64,000 nucleotides of DNA from CAYXVU01 sp964468725 (lineage in GTDB: Bacteria; Acidobacteriota; Blastocatellia; UBA7656), in assembly GCA_964468725.1 (NCBI GenBank), contig CAYXVU010000001.1:21633-85632 (forward strand). Reading direction: 5' to 3'. This document shows positions 51,478 through 60,902 of the stretch, piece by piece. A model generated the notes under the pieces. That model did not search any database. It was not told the origin of the DNA and saw only the letters and a list, made by a program, of their open reading frames with translations. Positions within the stretch are counted from its first letter, which is position 1. The number at the start of each line of letters is the position of its first letter. The translations under genes were made by a program, and so were the position numbers.

Positions 51478-52916
51478 TCGCTCAAGCGCGTCGCGCCCGT
51501 GTAGTCATACTCATCGCCGCCACCGAACATAAAGGAATTAACGACCAGTTTATAGGTCTTCAGCGGATCGTAATTTTGACCGCCGACTTTGATCTCAGTC
51601 ACCCGTTGACCGACGGGACGAGCGGCATCATAGGTGAAACTCAACCCGGCGACTTGCGGAAAGCGCCCGTCTTCGCTGCTCACCGCGCTCACGCCATGCT
51701 CAAGCAAGCGTTTCAAATGCTCGCCGGTCACCTGTGCGAGCATCAAATCGTTATCGTAAGGCAATATGTTTCGCAGGTCGCGGTTGGTCAATTCGGTGGT
51801 CGCATGATCGCGTCCGTAGGTGCGGTCGGAACGGATGCCGCCGCTGTTGACGAGCGCGGCATCGGCTCCCGCATAGGTTTGCAGATAGGCATCCGCGAGA
51901 AAGCTGCCGAAGTTTGTCTCCTCGTGGCGCAGATGCGAAGCCAAGGCATCCAATTCGACCGTCGTCGCGCCAAGCCTTTCGTCAAGGTCGGGATATTTGG
52001 CTAACAATTTGTCTTCCCAACTGCTGACGACGGCCTTAACGGTCGGGTCTTCCGGCGTGTTTTTGTCTACAGGCAGACTCCACCAATCCATATCTTTGAA
52101 GGCGTAGCGACCGCCGCGTGTGCGGGCGAGATGCACATCCAGGCGTCCGAGGCTTCGTGCATCCGACCCCATTTTGGAGATGTGCGCGCCGCCCGAAATC
52201 GCCTGTAGCAACTCGTGTTCGTGTCCGCCAATGATAAGGTCTACATCGGCTTCGGCGGCAAGGCGTTTGTCTTCGCACATGGACAGATGGGTGAGCGCGA
52301 TAATCAGATGGGCGCCCGCGCGGCGCAATCGTCGCGCCAATCGCTTGCCGACAGCGATGGGGTCGGTAATTTTGATCTCTTTGCCATGCGTAGATTTTGT
52401 CGCCGTCTCTTGGGTCAGCAGTCCGAGAATCGCCACCCGCACGCCGCCGAAGTTGCGCAGCACGTAGGGCGGCACGTTTTCGAATCGCGTGCCGTCTTGT
52501 TTGAAGACGTTTGCTGCGACGTAACGGAAGGACGATTCGCTGATGCGTTTGGCGAGGGTGGGCAGATCAATGTCGAATTCGTGATTGCCGAGCACCGCGA
52601 CATCGAGTTGGAGCGCGTTGAGCGTGGCAATCATCTGCTCGCCTTTGAACTCTTTTGAAGCCAGCGACGGCGAGAGGAAATCACCGGCCAACAGAAAGAG
52701 GGTTTGCGGCGAACGGCGTCGTTCGCGTTCCAGAAGCGTAGCGACGCGCGCCAGACCGCCATTTTCGCCGCCGTCTACGGGCGAAATCTCGTAGACATCG
52801 TTGACTTGTAATATCGTGATTGTAGCGGTGGGTGCCGTCGAGTTTTTCTGTGCGACGGACGCGCCAGGCAACAGAACCAATAAGCAGAGCATCAGAGCCG
52901 TTCGTTTGCGTCTCAT
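51478..52916 (-). CDS. Secreted 5'-nucleotidase/UshA-like enzyme, C-terminus lost in gap
   Basis: A calcineurin-type phosphoesterase with a UshA-type second domain that hydrolyses nucleotides or nucleotide sugars outside the inner membrane. The N-terminal signal (MRRKRTALMLCLLVLLPGASVAQ) is followed by metal motifs NDVYEIS, AGDFLSPS, GNHEFD and GGHEHE, then the 5'-nucleotidase C-terminal domain with NSGGIRSDRTYG and NILPYDNDLM. The frame runs from ATG 52916 (GGGAGG 9 bases upstream) to the 100-base gap at 51477, about 479 residues; some 40-60 residues are missing. It is divergent from the penicillin-binding protein gene. Confidence 0.92.
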
Positions 52917-53087
52917 GAGAGATACCTCCCGGTTATGTGGAGTGCAAGCATACAATGCGGAGTCAGGGCGCTCAACCGGAGAACCTGTAAAGGCGGTTGC
53001 TTTACAATCGCAAAAGGGCTGCGGTAACCTCTTCGGCGAGAGGTAACGCACAGCGACTTCCCAAGCCGACCCCCAAAGGAGACGGGT

Positions 53088-55649
53088 ATGAATACGATAA
53101 AACCTACGAAAGGTACGGGCGGGCTCGTGCAATCGGCCAACTGGTTGCAGAGCTTCTTTCGGCGCTTCACCTTTCTCGCGCTCGTTTTACTTTCGGTCAT
53201 CGCCGGTGTGATGTTCGGCGCGACCGTTGCCTATCAGGCCAGCATGACGCAGGAAGCCAAAGAGGTTGCGGCGCTCTCTACCTTTCGCCCGAATCTGGTG
53301 ACCCGCGTCATTGCTGACGACGGCAAGACGGTGATTGGTGAGTTCTCCTTGGAAAAGCGTATCCCGGTCACCTACGATCAGATTCCCGACCGCATGAAGC
53401 AGGCCATCTGGGCGATTGAAGATGATCGCTTCTTTCAACATATCGGCTTCGACCCCATACGCTTGGGTACAGTGGTGATCAAAAATGTCGTCTCGAATCG
53501 CCGCGCTGAAGGCGCTTCGACGCTCACCCAACAACTGGCGCGCGCCCTGTTCCTATCGCCCGAAAAGACCTATACCCGTAAGATCAAAGAGATTCTGATC
53601 TCCTTGCAGATGGAACGGCTCTATACCAAAGAGCAGATCATGGAGATGTATTGCAATCAAATCTTCCTCGGCAGCGGCGCCTATGGTTTCGAAGCTGGGT
53701 CACAGGTTTACTTCTCGAAATCGCTCAAGGACCTGACCCTCGAAGAATCGGCGCTGCTTGCCGGTCTGCCGCAACGCCCGAGCGATTACTCGCCGCTGCG
53801 CAATGAAAAGGCCGCCACTGACCGCCGCAATATCGTCCTCTATCGCATGCGCGAAGTCGGATACATCAGCGAAGAGGAGTATCAACGGGCGCGACAAACG
53901 CCGATCAAACTCAACCCTAGCCCCTTGCAAGTCAACAGCAATAACACCCTCTTCGGCTACTTCGTTGAGGAGGTGAGGCAGGAGGCTGAAGACGTCTTCG
54001 GTACGAGACAAGTGCAAACCGGCGGCTTGAACATCTACACCTCTCTCGAACCGCAAGGTCAACGCGAAGCCTTGCGCGCCGTGCGTCGCGGACTGCACGC
54101 CTATCAGGAACGCCATGGCAAGAAGTGGCGCGGCAAGCTGCTCAACGTTCTGGAGGCGAAACTCGCAGAAGAGATTGAGCACTTTTCACACCCCGACTGG
54201 ATGGGGGATTACATTGTCGGAGAATACGTCTTCGGACTGGTGATGGAGGTGACGGCTGCGGAGGCGAAGATTAAGTTTGGCGATTATCAAGGCGTCATCA
54301 AAGAAGAGAACACGAAATGGGCGGGCGGCCCGCCGTCACGGTTGCTGAAGAAAGGCGACCTTGCCGTTTTTAAGATCGCCAAGGTTGATGCGGAAAAGAA
54401 GATGCTGGAAATCAATCTCGATCAACTGCCCGCCGTTGATGGCGGGTTGGTTTGTATCGAATCGAAAACCGGCGGCGTGAAAGCCATCGTCGGCGGCTAC
54501 GATTACCTGACGCGCAAGTTTAATAACGCAACGCAAGCGGAACGCCAGACGGGTTCGACCTTCAAACCCTTCATTTATGCGGCAGCCATCGAGCGGGGCG
54601 CGACAGCCGATACGATTGTCAGCGCCGCACCCTTCGTAGACAAAGGTACCGGCTGGTCGCCGGTCAACTACGACGGCTCATCCGGCGGCGGCGCCATGAG
54701 CGTGCGCGAAGCCCTGCAACGCTCCGTCAACATTGTAGCTGTGCGCTTAATGTCACTGGTTGGCATTGATAAGAGCGCCGAAGTCGTCAAACGCTTCGGC
54801 CTGCCCAACCCCATGAAGCGTGTTCTGCCATCGGCGCTCGGCGCGACCGAAGAGCCGCTTCTCGATATGACCAGCGCCTACTCGGCCTTTGCAAATGACG
54901 GACTGCGCGTCAAACCGCACTACATCAAACAAGTCACTGACCCCGATGGCAATCTCTTGACCTCGTGGGAGCCGGAGACCCAACGCGCCATTTCACCCTA
55001 CGTCGCTTCGGTGATGCGCGACTTGATGCGCGGCGTCGTAACCGGCGGCACGGCGACCGCGATTAACGGCAGCCCCGAACTTCGCAATCGGTTGGTGTGC
55101 GGCAAGACGGGAACGGTCAACGATTTTACCGATGCCTGGTTTATCGGCTACACGCCGTCCTATACAACCGGCGTGTGGATCGGGTATGCCGCTTCGAAGC
55201 GCACGCTTGGCAGAGGCGAAGCCGGAGGCGTCGCCGCGCTGCCCATGTGGATTCACTTCATGGATAAATTCATGAAGGGCAAGCCGAATGATAAGTATTC
55301 GAAGGTCTCTGCACCGGACAAAGAGATTCTCGCGCGACGTTCCGAACTGGAAAAACAGTTGAAGGCTTCCGAAGAGGAAGAGGTGAAAGCCTTAGCCAAT
55401 GATGATACCGCCGACAAAGCGAAGAGCGCCGCGGTAGGCGATGACGAGAAATCGGACGACGAAACTCCAAAACCGCCTGAGAAGAAGACGCCCAAGATGG
55501 TACAGGAAGATTCCGATGCTCCGGCGCGCACCAATGCCGAAGACCGCCCGCGCACGACACAGCCGCGCCCGCGCACGTCACCGATTCCAGCGGATCCGAA
55601 ACCCAAACCGCGCACGGATGCAGAGAAAAAGAAGAACAAGAATGGGTAA
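53088..55649 (+). CDS. Class A penicillin-binding protein (PBP1A type)
   Basis: Polymerises and cross-links peptidoglycan from the outer face of the inner membrane. The 853-residue protein has one N-terminal membrane helix, a GT51 glycosyltransferase domain with catalytic Glu111 (IEDDRFFQH) and STLTQQLARALF, and a transpeptidase domain with S490xxK (GSTFKPFIYA), SVNIVA (SxN) and KTGTVNDFTDAWF. A domain of about 90 residues after the GT part (about 340-445) is like the OB-type insertion of PBP1A. The last 130 residues are a charged, Pro-rich, probably disordered tail. Good ribosome site (AAAGGAGA). Such enzymes are often linked to a macroglobulin gene, which is found about 8 kb further on. Confidence 0.95.
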   Translation: MNTIKPTKGTGGLVQSANWLQSFFRRFTFLALVLLSVIAGVMFGATVAYQASMTQEAKEVAALSTFRPNLVTRVIADDGKTVIGEFSLEKRIPVTYDQIPDRMKQAIWAIEDDRFFQHIGFDPIRLGTVVIKNVVSNRRAEGASTLTQQLARALFLSPEKTYTRKIKEILISLQMERLYTKEQIMEMYCNQIFLGSGAYGFEAGSQVYFSKSLKDLTLEESALLAGLPQRPSDYSPLRNEKAATDRRNIVLYRMREVGYISEEEYQRARQTPIKLNPSPLQVNSNNTLFGYFVEEVRQEAEDVFGTRQVQTGGLNIYTSLEPQGQREALRAVRRGLHAYQERHGKKWRGKLLNVLEAKLAEEIEHFSHPDWMGDYIVGEYVFGLVMEVTAAEAKIKFGDYQGVIKEENTKWAGGPPSRLLKKGDLAVFKIAKVDAEKKMLEINLDQLPAVDGGLVCIESKTGGVKAIVGGYDYLTRKFNNATQAERQTGSTFKPFIYAAAIERGATADTIVSAAPFVDKGTGWSPVNYDGSSGGGAMSVREALQRSVNIVAVRLMSLVGIDKSAEVVKRFGLPNPMKRVLPSALGATEEPLLDMTSAYSAFANDGLRVKPHYIKQVTDPDGNLLTSWEPETQRAISPYVASVMRDLMRGVVTGGTATAINGSPELRNRLVCGKTGTVNDFTDAWFIGYTPSYTTGVWIGYAASKRTLGRGEAGGVAALPMWIHFMDKFMKGKPNDKYSKVSAPDKEILARRSELEKQLKASEEEEVKALANDDTADKAKSAAVGDDEKSDDETPKPPEKKTPKMVQEDSDAPARTNAEDRPRTTQPRPRTSPIPADPKPKPRTDAEKKKNKNG

Positions 55650-55825
55650 GAAGGACGTTTGATCGTGGGTTTCCGCTGCCGGGCGCGGCAAGGCCAGACT
55701 CCCCAATCTGCCCTTGAGATTCAGGGAGGCAAAGCCCTCGGATCGTCGCTTCGCGCGCCAGATCGCACGGAGACAGACTCAACGCAACCGACAGCGGATC
55801 GAACCCCCACGATCAACAATTGATT

Positions 55826-56287
55826 ATGGCTTTGCTACTGGTTTTTGCGGGCATCGTTGTCGCCGCTTTTTGGTGGCGGAGAAGACAACAGACATTGAAT
55901 CGCAACGAGCGCCTCTATCTGAAACGCCGAGGCTATGCTTTCGAGGATTCGACCCCGCCGGATCGTCGCGTTGCCAAAGACACACGCCTGCTGAGCCTTC
56001 TTGAATCGCTCACCGATGTCTCGCCCTATGCGCGGCAACGGGCAGCCGAAGAATTGTCTACGCTCTGTCAGGCCGGAAAACAGGATGCGCGAATGTTAGA
56101 ACCGTTGGTCAATGCTTTGGCTGACCACCAGGCTGCTGTGCGAAATGCTGTCACCACGGCATTAAAAAACCTCCGTGATCCGCGCGCCCTGACGGCGCTC
56201 GAACAACGACTTGCCATCGAAGAATCCATTCAAGTCAGCGCCGCTCTCAAACAAGCAATTGCCGAATTCGATGAGCCTGCGGGTTGA
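55826..56287 (+). CDS. Small membrane-anchored HEAT-repeat-like protein
   Basis: A 153-residue protein with an N-terminal membrane helix (MALLLVFAGIVVAAFWW, then an RRRQQ stop-transfer) and a cytoplasmic helical domain. The repeat-like blocks YARQRAAEELSTLCQAGKQDARMLEPLVNALADHQAAVRNAVTTALKNL are HEAT-type. No catalytic motif is visible; it may act as a scaffold. The ATG at 55826 is preferred to the TTG at 55820. It lies 176 bases after the penicillin-binding protein gene and 93 before serA. Function unknown. Confidence 0.75.
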   Translation: MALLLVFAGIVVAAFWWRRRQQTLNRNERLYLKRRGYAFEDSTPPDRRVAKDTRLLSLLESLTDVSPYARQRAAEELSTLCQAGKQDARMLEPLVNALADHQAAVRNAVTTALKNLRDPRALTALEQRLAIEESIQVSAALKQAIAEFDEPAG

Positions 56288-56380
56288 AAAAATCGCGCTT
56301 TTCGTTTTCAATCACCTCTCTGTCACTCAACACGACAAGCATAACAAAGACTACGTGCAGCGGATTCAAGGAGCCTGACT

Positions 56381-57577
56381 ATGAAAGTTCTCATTGCCGA
56401 TAAGTTCCCGGAAAATGGCCTCGCCGAGTTACAGAAGGCCGGATGCGAAATCGTTTACGACGCCGATCTCAAAGACGACGCCCTGATGGCTGCCGTCAAA
56501 GCGAGCGGCGCTGATGTCTTGGTCGTGCGTTCGACAAAGGTGTCGGCAGCCATGCTCGAAGCCGGACGGCTCAGTTTGGTGATCCGTGCTGGTGCCGGAT
56601 ACAACACCATTGATGTGAAGACCGCTTCGGCGCGCGGCATCTATGTCGCCAACTGCCCCGGTAAAAACTCGGTTGCCGTCGCTGAACTCGCTTTCGGTTT
56701 GCTGCTTGCCCTCGACCGCCGCATCACGCAGAACACTGCCGACCTCAAACAGAGTGTGTGGAACAAGAAAGAGTACAGCAAAGCACGCGGCGTTTTCGGT
56801 CGTCGGCTCGGATTGATCGGCACGGGACAGATCGGGCGCGAGATGATTGTGCGCGCCAAGGCATTCGGTATGCCGGTCATCGCTTGGAGCCGTTCGCTCA
56901 CCCCCGCCCGCGCTGAAGAGCTTGGCATCGAACGCGCCGAGAGTCCGCTCGATGTGGCTGCCCACGCCGATATGGTCAGCGTTCACGTCGCTCTGAAAGA
57001 CGAGACCCGCCATCTCATCAATGCCGCATTCTTTGCCGCCATGCAGCCCGGCGCGTTCTTTATCAACACGGCGCGCGCCGAAGTCGTAGATCAAGCGGCG
57101 CTCGAACAGGCCGTCCGCGAGAAGGGCATTCGCGCCGCTCTCGATGTCTTTGCGGGCGAACCGGCGGGCGGTACGGGGGCAGTGGAAGATGCGATCTTCC
57201 ACCTCGAAGGCGTGATCGGTACGCATCACATTGGCGCTTCGACCGATCAGGCGCAAGCGGCGATTGCTGATGAGACCGTGCGCATCATTCGGCTCTACAA
57301 AGAGAGTGGCCGCGCGCCCAATGTCGTGAACTTAGCAAGGAAGACTCCGGCGACACACTTGCTGGTGGTGCGCCACTTTGATCGGGTTGGCGTGCTGGCA
57401 AACGTGTTCGAGAAGATCAAAGCCGAAGGCGTCAATGCGCAAGAGATCGAAAATATCGTCTTCGATGGCGCAGAAGCTGCCGTCGCACGCATCCATCTCG
57501 ACCAAACTCTGTCTGAAGCTGCGCTCGCCGCGATGCGGACGGATGACATCATCGAGTTGAGTTTGCTGCGCCTATGA
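56381..57577 (+). CDS. serA: D-3-phosphoglycerate dehydrogenase
   Basis: First step of serine synthesis: oxidises 3-phosphoglycerate with NAD. The 398-residue form has the catalytic and NAD domains of 2-hydroxyacid dehydrogenases, with GLIGTGQIGREM (Rossmann), the RAGAGYNTID active-site arginine region, NTARAEVVDQAAL and the HHIGAS histidine, and an ACT domain from about 325 (ATHLLVVRHFDRVGVLANVFEKIKAEGVNAQEIENIVFDG). It belongs to the short form without the intervening domain. It is followed by a small coiled-coil gene and serC, so it is the first gene of a serine operon. Confidence 0.95.
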   Translation: MKVLIADKFPENGLAELQKAGCEIVYDADLKDDALMAAVKASGADVLVVRSTKVSAAMLEAGRLSLVIRAGAGYNTIDVKTASARGIYVANCPGKNSVAVAELAFGLLLALDRRITQNTADLKQSVWNKKEYSKARGVFGRRLGLIGTGQIGREMIVRAKAFGMPVIAWSRSLTPARAEELGIERAESPLDVAAHADMVSVHVALKDETRHLINAAFFAAMQPGAFFINTARAEVVDQAALEQAVREKGIRAALDVFAGEPAGGTGAVEDAIFHLEGVIGTHHIGASTDQAQAAIADETVRIIRLYKESGRAPNVVNLARKTPATHLLVVRHFDRVGVLANVFEKIKAEGVNAQEIENIVFDGAEAAVARIHLDQTLSEAALAAMRTDDIIELSLLRL

Positions 57578-57653
57578 GGTATGACTGATGCGAACCTCCC
57601 CCAAGCGATAGCTATAAGTCGCTTGACGATTTTCAAATCAAGGAGGTTAGTTT

Positions 57654-58148
57654 ATGAATGAAGATACGACTCGCAATTTGAATGGAGATGAGAAGCTCAA
57701 TCATCTTATCGTCCTCGTCGGACAAATGAGCGGCGAATTGCGCGGCTTTGGCAAACAGCTCGAATCGTTGGAAGAGAAAGTTGACCGCCGGTTGATGGAG
57801 ACGCGTCCGATCTGGGAAGCCGTGCGCATGCGCCTTGACGGCATGGACACTCACCTCGAGGGTATAGCCACGCGCTTTGACGGTATGGACATGCGCCTTG
57901 ATGGTATAGACGCACGCCTCAATGGCATTGACGCACGCCTTGATGGTATAGACGTGCGCCTCGATGGCGTGGATGGGCGTTTGAATAAGCTGGAATCGAA
58001 TGTCACAGACCTGAAGACCGAAATGGCTGAGGGCTTTTACAAGTTTAGCGAGAAGGTGCAAGTGCTACTGGAGGATGTTATGGATGTGCGCTCGGAGCAG
58101 CGTCGCTTGAAACATCGCATGGATAAACTCGAATCAAAACCGCAATAG
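57654..58148 (+). CDS. Coiled-coil heptad-repeat protein between serA and serC
   Basis: A 164-residue protein with no recognised domain. After 60 residues it has a heptad repeat with G(I/M)DxRLD or GIDARLNG units about seven times, coded by near-identical 21-base DNA repeats (57834-57982). This is followed by a second coiled coil without glycine (EGFYKFSEKVQVLLEDVMDVRSEQRRLKHRMDKLE). Similar proteins occur as small structural or phage-tail-like coiled-coils in many bacteria, without known function. It sits 76 bases after serA and 18 before serC. The ribosome site AAGGAGG is strong, so it is certainly expressed; the link to serine synthesis is by position only. Confidence 0.8.
   Translation: MNEDTTRNLNGDEKLNHLIVLVGQMSGELRGFGKQLESLEEKVDRRLMETRPIWEAVRMRLDGMDTHLEGIATRFDGMDMRLDGIDARLNGIDARLDGIDVRLDGVDGRLNKLESNVTDLKTEMAEGFYKFSEKVQVLLEDVMDVRSEQRRLKHRMDKLESKPQ
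57834..57982 (+). repeat. 21-bp tandem repeat in the coiled-coil gene
   Basis: About seven near-identical 21-mers (consensus near GATGGTATAGACGCACGCCTC) that match the seven-residue protein repeats. Copy number could vary between strains. Confidence 0.75.
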
Positions 58149-58166
58149 ATCATTGGGAGAAACGAT

Positions 58167-59252
58167 ATGACCGAGAGAATCTTTAACTTTTCCGCAGGCC
58201 CGGCAGTCTTACCGCTTCCGGTATTAGAAGAAGTGCAGCAGAATTTGCTCTCCTTACCCGGCGTCGGCATGTCGGTGTTGGAGATCAGCCATCGCTCGAA
58301 GACCTTTGACGAAATCATTCAAGGTTGCGAAGCCGACATGCGCCAACTGGCCGGTATCCCCGACAATTATCGAGTGCTCTTTTTACAGGGCGGCGCAACC
58401 CTGCAATTTTCGATGGTGCCTATGAATCTGTTGCCCGCAGGCGGCAAAGCCGATTACCTGCTGACCGGAACCTGGTCGAAGAAAGCCATGAAAGAAGCGC
58501 AAAAGGTTGGCACCGTCAACATCGCAGCTTCGACTGATGCTGATGGCTTCAAGCGCATACCGCGCGCTGATGAGATCAAACTCGATCCTGATGCTGCCTA
58601 TGTTCATTTCACGACCAACAACACGATTTACGGTACGCAGTGGCAGAGCGAACCGGAGGTCGGCAACGTGCCGCTGGTGGGCGATGCCTCCTCAGATATT
58701 TTCAGCCGCCCGATTGAGGTCGCGAAATACGGTTTGATTTACGCAGGGGCGCAAAAGAATCTGGCTCCGGCGGGGCTGACGCTGGTCATCATGCGCGAAG
58801 ATTTGCTGGCGCGTTCGCCTGCGAATTTGCCGATCATGCTTGACTACAATACTTTTGCCAAAGAACGGTCACTCTATAATACGCCGCCCGTATTTGCCAT
58901 CTACGTCATGCGATTGGTGGTCAAGTGGTTACTGGATAACGGCGGACTGGCGGCGAGTGCTCAACACAATGAAGCTAAAGCGAAGTTGCTTTATGATGCA
59001 ATTGATGCGACCGACTTTTATCGCGGCCACGCCCAACCTGATAGCCGTTCGCGTATGAATATCACCTTTCGTTTGCCGAGCGAAGAGTTGGAAAAACAGT
59101 TTGTCAGCGAAGCAACGAAAGCGGGAATGGACGGTCTGAAAGGCCATCGCTCCGTCGGCGGCATTCGCGCATCGGTTTACAATGCCTTCCCGCAAGCTGG
59201 TGTCGAAGCCCTCGTGGCGTTCATGAAGGAATTTGAACGCACGCACGGGTAA
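58167..59252 (+). CDS. serC: Phosphoserine aminotransferase
   Basis: Second step of serine synthesis: converts 3-phosphohydroxypyruvate to phosphoserine with PLP. The 361-residue protein is typical of SerC, with FNFSAGPAVLPLPVLEE, the PLP lysine at Lys197 in YAGAQKNLAPAGLT, EISHRSKTFDEI and the closing GLKGHRSVGGIRASVYNAFP. The phosphatase step (SerB) is not in the window. A terminator follows at 59341. Confidence 0.96.
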   Translation: MTERIFNFSAGPAVLPLPVLEEVQQNLLSLPGVGMSVLEISHRSKTFDEIIQGCEADMRQLAGIPDNYRVLFLQGGATLQFSMVPMNLLPAGGKADYLLTGTWSKKAMKEAQKVGTVNIAASTDADGFKRIPRADEIKLDPDAAYVHFTTNNTIYGTQWQSEPEVGNVPLVGDASSDIFSRPIEVAKYGLIYAGAQKNLAPAGLTLVIMREDLLARSPANLPIMLDYNTFAKERSLYNTPPVFAIYVMRLVVKWLLDNGGLAASAQHNEAKAKLLYDAIDATDFYRGHAQPDSRSRMNITFRLPSEELEKQFVSEATKAGMDGLKGHRSVGGIRASVYNAFPQAGVEALVAFMKEFERTHG

Positions 59253-59691
59253 TCATTGAACGTTCCAAACGAACCGGCTGCGAAGCCTTCCTCGTAGGAC
59301 AACGGAGAGCTTCTTCTCAAGGGCTTACTTGGCGTCCGAAGGGCAAGCGAAAGAAGGCGCGTTTTCTTTCGCTTGCCCCTCTTTTACGATCATTTCATCG
59401 CTTAACAATGTCCGAATCTCCTACACGATATTGCCTCGCATGCAGGCTTGATACCTACCCTTTTTCGGTACTCTTTTGCGAGCCTTTCAGTAAGGGCGGC
59501 GCGGAAAAGAGCGACCATTACAGTTTTAACGCCTCTGTAAAAACAATTGATCTTTTTCATAAAGCCGCTTAGGATGCGGCTTGGCAAGTTCGATTTGTGA
59601 TGGACGGCTTCGACTTGGCTGTTCGGTCTCACCTTCACAGCCAACCTGTTTGCTGCTCCCTTTGCAGTCTCTTACCCGAGGTACAGGAACC
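59253..59691. other. Intergenic region and probable long leader of the PilZ gene
   Basis: A 440-base region with the terminator at 59341-59385 and later hairpins: AAGCCGC/GCGGCTT near 59562-59582, and GGCTGT/ACAGCC near 59618-59643. No gene or known riboswitch is recognised. Confidence 0.5.
59341..59385 (+). terminator. Terminator after serC
   Basis: A 15-bp stem (59341-59355 with 59364-59378), 8-base loop, then CCTCTTTT. Confidence 0.85.
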
Positions 59692-60795
59692 ATGAGTGAG
59701 GTTATGGACCCTTCGAGGCCAGACAGTGGAAATTCTGCAAATTATTCGATAGAGGAGCTCAGCTCGTATTATCACGATTTGGACGGGGTTTTAAATCGCA
59801 TCGAAAAGGCGGCAAACTTTTACCAAGTTTTGGATGTGGATTGTTTGGCAACAACCGGAGAGATTATCGCTTCCTATTTGCGGTCGGCAATTTTGCTTGA
59901 TCCGGCGGCTTACGGCTTCGAGTTGCCGCAGCCTGAGACCCTCGTGCCCCGCATTGAGAGTGCCCTCGAAATCACCTCCGAAGCGTTTGAAGAATTAGTA
60001 AATTTTGACAGCCGCATGCGCTATGATAGCCACCTGTTTGGATGGGACAAAGAGGAGGCGAAACCCAAAGACCTGCAAACGCAGCGTCGTAAGGCATTCG
60101 GTAAATCGCTTAGGCGGGTATCTGTGATTCCCGAAAAGGATGATGACCGGCGGCGCAAAAAACGCTTTGACCTGTCCATCCCCGTGCAGGTGACGGGCTA
60201 CAATCAAGAGGGCGGCGATTGGCACGAAGCCGTGCAATCCATTGATGTCAGCCACACAGGCGCTTCCATTCTCCTCCGGCGTCGTATCAAGATCGGCATG
60301 ATTTTGTATCTGCGCATGCCCATGCCGATGGTACTGCGGACTCATGAATTCTTTGACTTGAGTTATGGCACCTATGGCATTGTGCGGTGGGTCAAACCGC
60401 CGCGCGATGGGTTTCGTGTCGTGGGCGTCGAGTTCATCGGCGAATTCCCGCCACCCGGTTTTATGGAAAGACCATGGGCGACCTTTGAATTGACGAAGTG
60501 GAATGGCGCGGAACGCCGCAAAGAACTGCGCGAGACGATTGCCGATACCGTCGAGGTCGAATACTTTGACGACACCGAAAGGTTGGTGAGAGTCGAGACT
60601 TGCTACGTCGAAAATATCAGTGCCAGCGGCATGAGAATCTGTTCGCAAGCGCCGCCCGAAGAGATCAGCGTCATGCGTATCATCAGTCAGAAAGACGATT
60701 TGCAAATCTTCGCCACTGCCCGTAATCGCTATCGCGGACGTGATGGCTTCGAACGGCTCTGCGTGCAATTCCTCAATGCCAAATGGCCAATTTGA
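59692..60795 (+). CDS. Degenerate J-like domain plus two PilZ domains
   Basis: A 367-residue cytoplasmic protein. Residues about 41-115 (NFYQVLDVDCLATTGEIIASYLRSAILLDPAAYG through AFEELVNFDSRMRYD) follow the helices of a DnaJ-type J-domain but lack the HPD triad (LDP is at that place), so Hsp70 stimulation is unlikely. Two PilZ domains follow. The first has RRKKRFDL (RxxxR) at about 154-160 and DVSHTG (D/NxSxxG) at 185-190; the second has ERRKELR at about 274-280 and NISASG at 308-313. Both look able to bind cyclic di-GMP. I start at MSEVMDP because the longer frame from 59581 is unlike protein. No signalling partner gene is adjacent. Confidence 0.85.
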   Translation: MSEVMDPSRPDSGNSANYSIEELSSYYHDLDGVLNRIEKAANFYQVLDVDCLATTGEIIASYLRSAILLDPAAYGFELPQPETLVPRIESALEITSEAFEELVNFDSRMRYDSHLFGWDKEEAKPKDLQTQRRKAFGKSLRRVSVIPEKDDDRRRKKRFDLSIPVQVTGYNQEGGDWHEAVQSIDVSHTGASILLRRRIKIGMILYLRMPMPMVLRTHEFFDLSYGTYGIVRWVKPPRDGFRVVGVEFIGEFPPPGFMERPWATFELTKWNGAERRKELRETIADTVEVEYFDDTERLVRVETCYVENISASGMRICSQAPPEEISVMRIISQKDDLQIFATARNRYRGRDGFERLCVQFLNAKWPI

Positions 60796-60798
60796 ATG

Positions 60799-60826
60799 GG
60801 CAACAGGTGTCAGGAAAAGGGAAAAG
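60799..60826. repeat. Four-unit heptad array after the PilZ gene
   Basis: GGCAACA, GGTGTCA, GGAAAAG, GGAAAAG in exact 7-base register, starting a few bases after the PilZ stop codon. Confidence 0.65.
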
Positions 60827-60902
60827 CGAACCCCTGTTTCTTTCTCCCTCTCTCTAACCAGTCATCTCTAGTACCGAATTGCCCAACAACATGAGATAGT
60901 TT

